26,516 nt of DNA from Discostella pseudostelligera. Taxonomy: Eukaryota > Bacillariophyta > Thalassiosirophyceae > Thalassiosirales > Thalassiosiraceae. Positions 1 to 10,971 of this stretch are shown here, piece by piece. Both the position numbers and the translations under genes were made by a program. The notes beneath the pieces were generated by a model, which saw nothing but the letters and a program-made list of their open reading frames with translations, was not told the DNA's origin and did not search any database. Position 1 is the stretch's first letter; every line of letters begins with the position of its first letter. The DNA lies in NCBI GenBank assembly GCA_036940085.1, contig JALLBK010000384.1, forward strand, positions 8,671 through 35,186, in the 5' to 3' direction.

Positions 1-2835
1 TGGTGCTGGTGCTGGTGGTATTGCTTCTCCTGGTGGAATAGGCCACGAGAATTCTCACCATGAACGAGTACGCATCCTGGCCTCCTCTCCTGGGACAGTA
101 ATACCACCACGGGATGATGATACAACCATGAGCGTGGGCGGGGGGTCCTCCGTCGGCCGTGGTGGGGAACCAATTGGGCTCTCGACGGATGAGCGTCATC
201 GATATCATCCTCGTTCTCAACGCCATCATCCTCGGGATAGTCATACCTTGCCGAACTTTGCCATGGAGTCGGTTAGTCATGATCAAATGCCATTTGCACA
301 TGGAGAGGTAAGATGTTCATGTGTGTGTGTGTGTAGTAGCATTCATTTTGGTGTTTGGTTGCATCTCGTCGAACCTCTCATTCGTTTCTACGACTTTCAA
401 GATAAAGAAGATCCCTTATGTCCATGGGGTGAGTTCCATCTCTCAGTTCGTCTTGTATTTCTATTATCCATTTGCTAATATTACCATTCTCGCCAGGGAT
501 TTTTTGGTGCTGCGCCATTCATGCTGACAAACCCTCACTGGATTGCTATATTGCGGTTGTTGATGCCTGATGTATATGTTGAGATATCAAGACGAGCATC
601 TTATGCACCAGCACCGAGATTAATCCACTGGGCCGAGAACAATCCTGTTGTAGCTGCCTATGGTACTGCCCATGAATATGAATTCAGTGGTACAGTTCCC
701 ACTCTCGAATGGGATGTATTCTTAGACCCATATTTAGTTAGGAGGGTGGAGATCGTTCTGAGTGAAAAGGAGGCATTTTTGCAAAGGCAGAAGGATGCTC
801 GTAGAAACAATCGGAATGATTACAATCTAGAGGATAGCGACGCGGATGGAGCAACGACGGAAATGTCGGCATTGCAATCACCCTTGATAAGCGTAGCCGA
901 TGAGAGACTTGTCCTATCCTACTACGATAAGGAGATTAAACGAAGGACAACCATTTTAGTCGAACGAATGCTCATCGCACATGGAAATATGGTTCAATTG
1001 GTTCTTGAGCAGACAGGTTACCTCAAACGGTAAGTACAATATTTTTTTGCATTTACATCAGATGATTGAGGCTCACAGATGAAGTATATTCGTGTGAAAA
1101 AAGATACAATTTTTCTCGCGTGAAAAGGACCCGCAAGACCCTCGGAGGAGGAATATTTGCAAGGTAAGAAAGAATGATTTGCTTCTAATTCTAAAACATT
1201 TCTTAATACTCTTTTTTATCATTTATATGTTATTTATTCTCTATATAGGCAATGGCTGGCTGTTTACAGCGAGGCAATGAAGTTGGGTATGGGATACGAC
1301 GAAGATGATGTCGTTGACGATGACGTTGTTAGTGACAGTGGAACGGACTCCAGCCTAGAGGAACGAGACGATTTAGATTTTGCAGATTTCTCTCAGATGA
1401 ATAACGATGATGTCGGCGACCGACGGCAGAATGAATCTCCACCTCGCGATCGGCGGGGTATCATCATCCCAGACTTGAAGTCTTCGGCTCAGTCAACAGA
1501 TGCTACCGGTGCCCATTCAATGCATTCCGATCACGACGTTGATGGACATGAGGGACCTCCGCGCAAAATAATAATGATGCGAAATACCAACAACAGTGAG
1601 AATGACGAAGGCATATTAACTGACTGCGATGGGTCTATCCACAGTGAGCCATCCCCATGCAAATCCGGTCGAAGCACCCCAAGACGGAACGCATCCAGTA
1701 GGAAGAGACGTCGTGGTAGAAGTATGACATCACCACCCACAATGGGGAGAATGGCGGCTGCAACCTCATTACATCTAGCATCTGCCTGCCCTGACAAAAC
1801 AATATCCGAGTCAATTTCTCTTCTTAAAACTATAATGAGGTGCTCGGCTCCATTTGGCCTTGTCTTAGATATGAAATCGCGACATGTCTCCCGGCGAGTG
1901 TGGGCCCTTGTTGTGGACTATCTACGTGATGCAGGCGCCAGAGTGGAGGGCATTGCATCCTTTTTTGTCGAGGAAGTTCGTGACATTACACAGTATTGCA
2001 GTTGTTCGGTGAATGAGTTTGTCTTCACCCACTCAGCCGGAGACATACAGCATGGATGTCACAGTGGGAAGATTAAACGTGGTGATCGGGTCTTCTTCAA
2101 TGCTGGATCATTATTGTGGGATTTCCCAAACGTGTACGATGTGGACGTATTGAAGAACATTATATGGCATAGATTTCATCCGTTCTTCGATGAGCAAGAA
2201 ATCAAAGTAGGATATCGCATGAAGCCATATGCCAAGATTGTAGGCAAATCATCATCTCTAGTAGGTCCTCCCGTATCGGCCTCCGCCCGGAGACGTTGTG
2301 ATTCGGAAAGTGAAACCTACTGTGATGAAAGTACCCTCGATGATGGAGACTCGACAAATAGTGATATATTCACGCGGCTGTTGATTGCTGATACCAAAAA
2401 GAAATCATTATCCGAGGTGGGCTTTGTGTATGAAGAGCCTCCCGATGGTACATGCTGTAGTACCATTCAACAATACAAAGACTATTATCAACTCTCCCTT
2501 GGTGTGTATGTCCAGGAATTCGCCATAGATGAGGTAGCAATCAGTTTGATTGTTAAGTATGTCAATTCGAATTCGCATGTTTACAATTTGGGACTGAGTT
2601 GGGGTGGTATTAATGGTCTGACTGTTAAGGGCATCCAACCTGGCAGATTTACCGCCACGGATGGTAAGAAGACATAGTGTATTGTATACGTTGACTTGCG
2701 ATAAAAACATGGAATCAGACTAACATCCACTGTTATTATTGCACACTTTGTTCCATTACCAACGCAGGCTTCTGGAATCAGCGTTACGGTGGTATGCCCT
2801 GGAGAAAAGAATTACACCCTGGAGAGACTAGTTAG
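1..2835 (+). CDS. unknown multi-exon protein, 5' truncated by window edge
   Basis: The reading frame is open from base 2. Exons inferred from GT–AG sites and frame continuity are 1–307, 402–428, 497–1029, 1128–1163, 1249–2663 and 2768–2835, ending in TAG. They join in frame to 795 codons including the stop. The introns are 94, 68, 98, 85 and 104 bases. Two exons are very small: 27 bases (nine codons, phase 0 at both ends) and 36 bases (phase 2 at both ends). The protein starts Gly/His/Arg-rich. It then has a compact region around PRLIHWAENNPVVAAYGTAH, an acidic and basic low-complexity linker encoded near 1300–1760, and a more conserved-looking C-terminal part (about 1800–2260 and 2480–2835). 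I see no signal peptide or membrane helix in the visible part, and I do not recognise the family. The exon joins are well supported because each restores a plausible protein; the function is unknown. Confidence 0.75.
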
Positions 2836-3215
2836 TACTCACTGATACCATTAAATTACGATCACAAGAATGAAATAAAGGTAGGCATCGCACCATATTA
2901 TTTTGTTCCATTAGAATATAACGAATCTCTAGAGAATTATTTGCCCATGTCGATCTTTGGCTTATGCACCATTGACGGTAAAGTGTCGTTCTCTCCAGTG
3001 CGGTTTTACTCGTCTATTACTCAAACGACAAAACAAATATTGCACCCTCTTCTTTTTGTCAAAACACCATCACATATAAATTATGAATCAAACGAAAAAT
3101 GGAGACGTCGTCTCCTTCACCTCTCGCTCAATGTCGTCCTCCTCTCACACTCTCTTTCCTTATTATCGGTATTTCCTTGATCATCATCTCTAGAGTTCCT
3201 TCTACACAACTTATA
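2836..3215. other. intergenic, convergent 3' ends
   Basis: This gap lies between two genes that point toward each other, so it should hold both 3' untranslated regions. An AATAAA-like stretch (gaaataaag, near 2873) could serve the left gene. The short open frame at 2941–3180 has no recognisable content. I see nothing else. Confidence 0.5.
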
Positions 3216-4479
3216 TCACAGCAATGAATAGGCGACAGCGAAAAGTCCACCTCCATAAAGTACCATCCACGATATAAGTGCCGATCTTGATTCACCGGTA
3301 CTACTGCTCGAAACGGAATCTTCTCCCATCATCATTAATGGAATGTTGTTGTCATGCCCAATCGCCTCTTCCACAGCATGACCATTACCATCTTGTACAT
3401 AATACCCACCATTACTACTAGCAACATCTGGTACAGCCTCATCCCGATCTCTAAACCCCTGCTCACCAATGTCACCAATACCACTACTACGTTGCAGTTG
3501 CATTTCCTCTCCGCTTACACGATTTCGTGAATATTGTGATACTTCTGTATCGTACGACTTTCCAGTTTGGAACCATGTCCCACCACTAGTGCTGGTGCTG
3601 GTAACATCATCCAATGACTTGGTCGACGACGAAGCGGACGAAGATGAGGAGGAGGAAAGAGCGGATGGAGGCAATTCTTTCGTCAAGGATTGAATGGTGG
3701 TACTAGGCATAAGCGTGGGTGAATATGTGGGGAATGGTGCCTCGGATACGGGTGAAACGGTGATTGGGATGAGTCCTACAGGTGGAATTGTTCCTCCTGG
3801 TGGGGCGGGAGCACCTGTTGATCCCATCATTGCTGGTGGTCCCGTGGAGGGAGCACCTGTTGATCCCATCATTGCTGGTGGTCCCGTGGAGGGAGCACCT
3901 GTTGATCCCATCATTGCTGGTGGTACCGTGGTAGGAGTAACCACCTCAACAGGTGGAAGGGATGCACAATCTCCAATACATGGAGTGGGTGCCATGGTTA
4001 ACATATCTGTCGGAGCAGAAGGAGCAGGTACATCGGCATCTTTGGGTGGCGCACTTGGAATCCATTCAATCGGTGGGATGGGCATTAACGTAGGACAATC
4101 TTTCCCAGCCTTACTGTCACATGGAATTGCATCATCTTCCATGGGAGCAACAATCGTATCGTCTTCGGCACTGCTGATATATGCATCATCGTAATAATCC
4201 CATTCACCTTCGATTGGTGGTAGTATCCACATCCCCTTGGCAGATTTTGCCTTTGACGATTTCGCCTTTGCCGACTTGGTTCCCTTTCCTGATTTGGAGA
4301 GAATCATTGCTGACCCGTCCCATCCATAATGCTCGTGAAGATGCTCATGATACTCCGCAGGAGGATGTGTGCCGGCTGCTGCTTGTTCTTCTTCTTCAAG
4401 TTTCTCAATTTCATCGAGAATGTGAGCGGCCTCGTCAGTGGTATAAGTTGGCAGTGTCGGCGTCATCGCCATGCCGGTC

Positions 4480-4511
<32 letters not shown>

Positions 4512-4841
4512 GTGGGCGTAGCCGTAGCCGTCATCGTGCATTGGCATCATCATTGCACCGCCTTCGCCTGCCTTGGCGGCCTTGCCGCTACCAACCATCA
4601 TCATCTGGCCATAGCCACTATCGGCGTAGTAAAATCTACCATCAGACCCCTTGGCTCCCTTGCTGGCGCGGCGCTGTTGATATTGACTATGTCTACGATT
4701 GGTATTGTTGCCATAGTTGCTATTTTGCAAGAATTTGGCAGCGTCACAACATGTTGTCAAGCAAGACAGTGTTGCCAATACCGATGTTGCCGCGAACACT
4801 ATTTGGAACTTATTCAGCTTGCTCATTGTTATTGTTTTCAT
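3216..4841 (-). CDS. secreted silaffin-like wall protein, probably GPI-anchored
   Basis: This is a single exon of 541 codons. The N-terminus has a basic start followed by a hydrophobic stretch ending near CCDA (about residue 34), which fits a signal peptide. Next come a basic Gln/Arg/Lys/Gly region, a run of ten Asp (about 111–120) and a lysine cluster at about residues 183–202. In that cluster Lys recurs every two or three positions among Ser, Ala and Gly. A Pro/Thr/Met region follows with three copies of a 14-residue repeat beginning PPAMMGSTGAP, then Ser-rich sequence. The protein ends in about 20 hydrophobic residues with no cytosolic tail, typical of a GPI-anchor signal. Lysine clusters of this type target diatom silaffins to silica (established for Thalassiosira); a role here in the wall or silica is inference. 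Met codons at 4841 and 4826 are both possible starts. The neighbour at 5817 is transcribed divergently. Confidence 0.8.
3808..3926 (-). repeat. 42-base in-frame tandem repeat, about 2.8 copies
   Basis: Units start at 3808, 3850 and 3892. The first two are almost identical and the third is shortened and slightly diverged. Forty-two bases equal 14 codons, so copy-number change keeps the frame of the wall protein and lengthens or shortens its Pro/Met/Gly spacer. Confidence 0.9.
4480..4512. repeat. CAT/ATG trinucleotide microsatellite
   Basis: A run of about ten tcatca-type triplets encodes the poly-Asp stretch of the wall protein on the minus strand. Slippage here would change the Asp run without shifting the frame. 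Confidence 0.85.
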
Positions 4842-5816
4842 GCGGGCTCCTTCCTCTGGTTAATCGCCTCGGCTATTGCTTGATATTCCACTCGATAGTC
4901 TACAATACGGTTCAATTTATCGTCAACTACTCGTACTGGATCGGTCAATTCAATATCAATAAGAATACACTAAGACCAATAATACCATTGATGAATGTCT
5001 CCACTCAAATCAGTGCGCTCCGCCGCGAGGGTGCCAAAGAAGCGAGGGGCACAAAATTTTGAATTTCGACTAGTACTAATTCCTAATACGTAAGCTACTA
5101 ATTCCTACATAAATTGTCCGGGCCGTTGAGTCTCACCGGTGAAACGAGGGAATAAGTACTTATTTCGCGCCAAAATGAATTGGACTTGCTGCCGGCAGAA
5201 CCTACACGTGGAATCTCTGGTTGACCGGCGAACCCCACCGGCCATCACCAACACAACTCATCTTCGAGTGGCACCCTCTCAACTCACAACAACAATCACC
5301 CTCATCATCAGACGCAATCATGAAGGGAGCGTGCATGCACGCCGATGATGTGTCACAATGCCACCCACTACCTCCAATGCGCGTGCCACAGTCCTCGATT
5401 TTTATTTGACATGCACCATGACGATTACCCGATACATCAGGTCGATCATCGGCGAGGTTATTTGCAAATTCACCTGCGCCACCATGATAAACATCATCAC
5501 CATCACCTTGACGGCCCCTTGGGGAGCTCGCGTGCCACCCACGTGCCCGTCGCCGTGCCGCTCACGGGCGTGTAGGGGTAGTAGCGGATGACTTACTTCG
5601 TACTATTCCACCGCCGGCCGCCACACACTTTTGGCATCAACACTCACCATGATGTGATGATGGGTCTGCCATGATGTGAAGAACGCACAATATAGGGTAG
5701 GAGATTCGTCGCCTCCAATCATAAATTCATCTATTGGTCGATGATCAGACGATTCATCAAGCTTCACCATATCTGCAGAGAATTCAGCATCCTCCTCCTC
5801 CCATCGATCGATCATC
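4842..5816. promoter_or_regulatory. divergent intergenic promoter region
   Basis: This 975-base gap separates the start of the wall protein (−) from the start of the ferric-reductase-like gene (+), so it should hold both promoters. A direct repeat of actaattccta lies near 5073–5108, the first copy followed by TACGTA. Overlapping short frames between 5139 and 5591 are His/Pro-rich and mutually shadowing, and I do not regard them as genes. No specific transcription-factor site can be assigned with confidence. Confidence 0.5.
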
Positions 5817-8371
5817 ATGATGATGCAAACCCAGCATCACCATCGACTACTCTCCCACCTATGCTTCGTCTCGGCACTCCTCGGCTGTCTCGCCTACATC
5901 ATACTACAATCATGGCCTCGTAGTCCAATCTTTTATTGGTGCATGCCATTGTTGATTGCTGCCACCATCTGCCGACTATTTCATGTCAGCAGCAACAGCA
6001 GCAGCAGCAGCGTCGAAATCGTCAAGAAGGAACCACAACCTCCCTCCAATACTACTACTACCACGAAGGACGATGTCACCAAGAAGACGACAACGACTAC
6101 TACTACACCATCCTCCTCATCATCGACCTACAAACAGATTCAACGTTCCTTACAAAACGACAATCGATCCTCCCTCTACTTCCTCTCGGCAACTCTCATC
6201 CTACTACCCGGCAGTGCCTACTTCCTCCGATTGATAATTCGTCATCTATCCGAACCTCAAGATCCCGAGGAGCCATTCGAGATAAACGAACATCTTGCCG
6301 ATGATATGGGCAAGGTAAGCGCGGCATTTCTATGCCTACTCCTCTTCCCCGTAAGTCGATACAATGGACTGTTTGCAGCCCTGGGAATTAGTGAAGTGAA
6401 TGCAGTACGATTGCATATCTTTGCTGGTCGAGCTTCCATTCTAGCTGCGTTGGCTCATGGGTTGTATTATACTGTTATTTGGGTGACGATGGAAAAATAT
6501 ACCTTCTGGGATGTATTCCCCGATGGGACATGTTGGAGAGGGATTGCTACTTTTGGTCAAGAGGATGAGGCCGAAGAAGAATGTCAAGACAAGTTTGTTA
6601 ATCTTGCCGGGGTCATCTGTGGATTACTCTTTCTACTGCAACTCCTATCGAGCTTGTATACGATCCGTCGAACGAACTACAAGTTGTTTTACAACATACA
6701 TGTGGCTGTGTCACTTGGATTGCTCGTTCCATTGGTATGTCATTACAATAGAATGATATATTATATTGCACCGGGTATGTTGCATTATATGGGGTGCAAT
6801 TTCCCATTGTGGGTGGAAAGTTGGTGCACTAAACGTAGACAATGTGGGAGGGGAGGGGTTCTGGTGAAGAAGGTGACTTGTGTTCCTGACGCGGGTGGGT
6901 GTGTGGATATTGAGTTTATGCTGGATGGGTGTGATTATGAAGTAGACGGAGATGAGAATAGGGAGGAGGAACTAGAGGAGGGCAAATCATCAACAGCGGC
7001 ATCATCGGGTACCAACAGTCGATCCATTTACGACACCGTTGGGCAGTATATCAAACTTCACATTCCAGAGATATCCAACCAAAGTCATCCATTCACAATC
7101 TTTGCGCACTGTCCACCACGTTCTCGAAACCGATAAAAAGCGTCCACGTTCTATTCCGACCAGTTGGAGCATTCACCAAACAACTATCGCAGCGTCTCAA
7201 GGATCTAACAACACTACCCAAACCGTCCAAGAGTCAATCCAACGTCAAAAATACCTGTCCACGAATGTTCATGAATGGTATGCGAGCCAACACCCTTGAT
7301 ATGTTTGTCAAGGCAACGAATACTCATGACAAAGTTGTCATTATTGCTGGAGGGGTCGGTATTACGCCTTACATTTCGTTACTCCACGCAATACGTCAAC
7401 TTTCGGTTGTAACGATGTCTGAAATGATGAAGAATAAGGCGATGAGTCTGAATACTGTTCTTGAAGATGCGGACAGTGTGGATGCATCATCATCGTGCAG
7501 CACTGCCAAATGTATCGATGTGCATTGGTTGAGCCGCGAGGAGGGGCTTATACGACATGTCTTGACGTACCTTGAGCCATACCGTCACGTCGCGAAGGAT
7601 GGGTCGAATGGAGTTCCTCCGATAACTCTCAATTTCGTTGTCCATCATACGTCGAAGACCGTGCCGAAAATGGAATCATGTGGTACCAACAGCCTTGGCA
7701 GTGCAATTAGTGATGAACCAGCAACCACGTGGCAACCAAATCAGGTGAAGACTTCCGCTTGTCCATTTACAACCTCGGCCTACGAATGTAACCAAGCGTC
7801 ACCTATACGCAATGTACTAGCCACTGCAACTTATGCATTCATCGTCTTTGGAGGGATGTGGATTGTGCACTCTTGCTATGAAAACATCCAAGATAAGAAT
7901 GTGTTTCAGACGAGACCAATTGCCGTGGTTAGTATCATTGGATTTGCATTGATTGCATCGTTAGTATCATATGGTGTGGTGTTCTTTGTTACTTCTAAGG
8001 TACGAGCAGGAAATGGTTCCAAGGGTGAGATTGAATTGGAATCTGTAGCGACTGATGAAGATTCTGATTATGAGGCATTTACAAACTTCGTGTTCGATGA
8101 GCGGCGATCGGAATTGGATTCATCGAAATCTTGTCAAGTCGATGAAATGTCCGTAATGAGCATATCACATTTGCACGGCCGGCCTGATTTAGATGAGATT
8201 GTTCAAGTTGCTGTTGACAATGGTGGTGATGTTGGAATATTTATGTGCGGTCCTACTCCAATGACAAAGCGTATTCGGGGCGCGATCAAGCGAGAGGAGG
8301 ATAGCAATCGAAGACTTTGTGGCACACGTGGATCATCGATTTCAGTTTACCAGGAGTTATTTGAGTTTTGA
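5817..8371 (+). CDS. ferric reductase / NADPH-oxidase-like flavocytochrome, frame-disrupted
   Basis: The family carries electrons from cytosolic NAD(P)H through FAD and two hemes across a membrane, commonly to Fe(III). The N-terminal frame (5817–7136) starts at the first ATG. It has about six to seven hydrophobic helices and a Ser/Thr-rich loop after the first ones. Two His pairs have the diagnostic HX13H spacing: RLH…AH near 6410–6455 and NIH…CH near 6697–6741. The FAD motif HPFTI lies near 7087. The second frame runs from about 7137 to 8371 with a conserved strand (SVHVLFRPVG), the NAD(P)H motifs GGVGITP near 7352 and CGP near 8247, and a normal C-terminus. The two frames overlap with a −1 relation near 7105–7140; total length is 3n+2, as if one base were missing. 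No intron fits. It could be a sequencing error or a real lesion. Two extra membrane helices sit inside the NAD-binding half (about 7816–7998). Substrate and membrane location are not shown by the sequence. Confidence 0.85.
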
Positions 8372-8840
8372 GCTGTAAAGACGATGGAAATCGTGTTAAT
8401 TTCAAGTAAGAGCATGTGTTTGTCACCAACTTAGGTAGAGCAATGAATAGCAGTAGATAGCACTTGTCTAGTTTCAGCAATATCGGCAAAGCGGCGTCAG
8501 CGCTGGGCGACGCACCAAAACAACATGCATGAAGGAAGAGAAAGATATGGAGGGGAACAGCGATTTTGGATTCTCCTCTCTAGAGAACGATCTGACATGA
8601 GCAATACGAGCGAATATAGTTGGCAGTTCCAAATGATGCTGTTTGAGATGGGTGGCGATGATCATGTATAAAAATTCCTGTTCATATGTATTATTTAGTC
8701 AGCTGATCAGCGTCAAGAAATGCACACATTTCAAATCACTTCACTGCTCACGGCGTCGTGTTCATCATTACCTGTGTGTCACATGTCTCGTGTATCAGTT
8801 GCAATCGTCGCGCTAGGCGATCTTTTCAGCTTGATTGTTG
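8372..8840. other. intergenic, convergent 3' ends
   Basis: This 469-base gap lies between the stop of the ferric-reductase-like gene (+) and the stop of the acidic-tail membrane protein (−). I see no gene or structured RNA in it. Open frames on the plus strand beyond 8720 are mirror images of the Asp/Glu-rich tail. Confidence 0.5.
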
Positions 8841-10428
8841 TCAGTTGTCATCATCGTCGTCTTCGTCTTTGTCGGCACCGCCTTCATCGTCTTCTACTTC
8901 TTCTTCTTCCTCCTCCTCCTCTTCTACTTCTTCTTCTTCGTCATCGTCTTCATCTTTACCGCTGTTGTCACCATCGTCGCCATTGTTGCCGTTGTCACCA
9001 TGTGTTGATGCAGATGTTGTGGTGGTTGTCGTTGGCTGTTGGGGACTTGGATTGGGGTTATTGGGACTTGGATTTGGATTTGGATTAGGAGCAGGTTCTG
9101 GTACGGGTACAACCACGTTGTTGTCAGTGGGCCTTTGAGACGAATTTGCAGTGAACATTGATAGTTCGGTTGTAGATGGAATGATAATCAGGGATGCTGA
9201 TGGAGACACGGACAGGGATTCCGTTGGCTCACTTGACGGGATAGAACTTGGGAATCGACAGGTCCAAACACTTGGCTTCGTAGTTTGCCCTGATGTTGGT
9301 GGTTTGCTTGAACTCCCGAGCAATGTAAGTTGTCCTGACGGTTCCCATAATGTAGGGGAAACTGATGGTATGGGCTGAACTTTTGCTTGGGTGGAGGAAG
9401 TAATTGGTCCGTTGCGCGCGTTGGCAAGACGGGCGAAGTAGTACATTGCAACCGCAAACATTGCCACAATAAGAGCCATTGCACCGAGAATTAGTTGAAA
9501 ATGGCGTTGTTTCCACCATGGAAGATGTGGTTTTAGATAAGTTGTAACGAATACCTGCTCTGTTCGTCTCTCTTCCACCAAGTCTTCCTCCACTAAGAAA
9601 GCCTCAGGAATCAATACAGTTGCATTGCGCTCGTCGGCATCAGAAAGATGGGCGACAGCAGCAGTCGTTGCAACATCATCTGATCCTTCAACAATAAGAT
9701 GCATGGGATTGATGCGAGATTCATCTGCATCGTCAACACGATGGCCAACAATGACGATGCCATCACTTTTCCCAATTCTGGTGGTGGCAAATTCATCTTC
9801 ATTTTCTTTCCCTGATCGTCTTGGGACTTCAGTTGACGTGTTGTCCCCAAAAATTATCGAGCGTTAAGCGTTTCATCTTCCTTGTAAGATGTGTGTCACT
9901 TCCATTGCCTTCAACCCAAGGTGATCTGAACATCATGTATTGCACGTTGTCGTCATCGACAATAAATTCTAGTTTGGAATTCTTGGACAATAAGTTATCG
10001 TCATCCTCGCCGTTCATCAAGGATGGTGGCCTTAACATATCCTGAGCGACGTCATCGTCATCGATTATTTCAAGCTTGCTGTTTGAGGAGGGATACGGAT
10101 TGAAGGATTCGTTCATGAGCCTTTCAATTTCATAAAGCCTCGATGTGGCTAGATCTATTGCGCTAATGTCGTGCTCGAAATCTTCTGCTGGCGGTGGTGG
10201 GGCAGGCGAATTGCTTCGATAGGCATCGGTCGGTGATGCAAGTGTACTCGTACTCGTACTCGTATAGGCAACATCTTCAGCTGTTTGGGCGGTGGTGCCG
10301 AAAAGGAGGCTCGGCTCCTCATCCTTGTCAATGAGTTCTCGTCCGATTGCAGGCATCAAAAGTGTTGCTAAGCCTGTAACCGGGGATTGTTCCGATGCAA
10401 CATCTATGGTTTGGCTGGAAGAAGACAT
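8841..10428 (-). CDS. single-pass membrane protein with Ser/Pro/Asn-rich region and acidic tail (one frame change)
   Basis: I do not recognise the family. From an ATG at 10428 the protein has an acidic, Ser/Pro-rich N-terminal region containing two related blocks, NSKLEIIDDDD and NSKLEFIVDDD. About 60 residues before a clear transmembrane helix (encoded 9427–9505, ending FAVAMYYFARL) is a basic Lys/Arg patch. After the helix come Ser/Thr/Pro sequence, an Asn-Pro repeat stretch, poly-Thr and a long Asp/Glu tail. The topology suggests a cytosolic N-terminus (inference). The frame changes at a T5G4 run near 9848–9857: upstream it ends in TGA at 9829, while the downstream frame is open from 9863 to 8841. 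Skipping one base joins them smoothly, so a single extra T is the simplest explanation. The same frame continues upstream past an in-frame TGA into 10468–10971, so the start given here is uncertain. Confidence 0.65.
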
Positions 10429-10464
10429 GCTTGTCGTGGTCACGAGGGTTGAGTCCTCCCACTG

Positions 10465-10971
10465 TCATGATGATGATGACGTTACAGTACTTGCTGTTTG
10501 GGTCAGCAAGTCTGCGGGCTGCTCTACTTTGTCGTTCATCATTGATGCTAGAAGGAGCTCATCTGTGGGCTGCTCTTTCATATTGTCTGGCTTGTTTTCT
10601 CTTGCGTTCATTGAGCTGGTAGGATTTGGCGGTCTTCCCTCTTCGACTGCGATACTCTCGATACCAGCTGGTGGTGACATGGTGGATGAGGTCGTAGAAT
10701 TTTGATTCAGGAGTTGTGTTGCAGACGTTGATCCTTTGGGAGTATCAAAAACTGATGTGCTGTCTGGAAAAGCCGATTCATTGCTGATTTTATCCTCCTC
10801 ATGATTGAGATTAAGTCCATCATAATTCAGAATCGCGAGAGGTGTCTCCTCCTCTGGAGCCGAAGATAGTGCAACTGATGCCGTCGAAGTCGTCGCAGAG
10901 AGGGTGCTTTCATGCTGCCGGACATCGACATCGGCGCTTGCACTTGCGGCTGCATCTGCCACTGGTTGCAT
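10465..10971 (-). CDS. Ser/Thr/Glu-rich frame, likely N-terminal part of the downstream membrane protein
   Basis: This frame opens with an ATG at 10971 (MQPVADAAASASADVD) and codes for 168 residues rich in Ala, Ser, Thr, Asn and Glu, with no helix or known domain. It ends in TGA at 10465–10467, directly after four TCA serine codons. The same frame resumes at once into the next coding stretch, whose composition is the same. Two readings are possible: one gene of about 710 codons with a nonsense codon (or recoded TGA), or two adjacent small genes. I favour one gene because frame, spacing and composition continue across the stop. Frame-open sequence without an ATG extends upstream to about 11106 and could belong to an intron or 5' leader. 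Confidence 0.5.
   Translation of the reverse strand: MQPVADAAASASADVDVRQHESTLSATTSTASVALSSAPEEETPLAILNYDGLNLNHEEDKISNESAFPDSTSVFDTPKGSTSATQLLNQNSTTSSTMSPPAGIESIAVEEGRPPNPTSSMNARENKPDNMKEQPTDELLLASMMNDKVEQPADLLTQTASTVTSSSS

Noticed and set aside
3694..4194. Plus-strand Gly/Pro-rich repeat frame
   Set aside because: It reflects the 42-base repeat read in reverse. The minus-strand frame has a signal peptide and anchor signal and is the real gene.
4181..5062. Long plus-strand frame of 293 codons
   Set aside because: It is antisense to the wall protein gene. Its His/Ser runs mirror the Asp and Met codons of the other strand, and no start context or domain is seen.
5139..5591. Several overlapping short plus-strand frames
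   Set aside because: His/Pro/Thr composition from CA-rich DNA, mutually overlapping, in a divergent promoter gap.
7111..7140. GT…AG intron of 30 bases to explain the reductase frame change
   Set aside because: Thirty bases is too short compared with the other introns here and is a multiple of three, so it would not change the frame.
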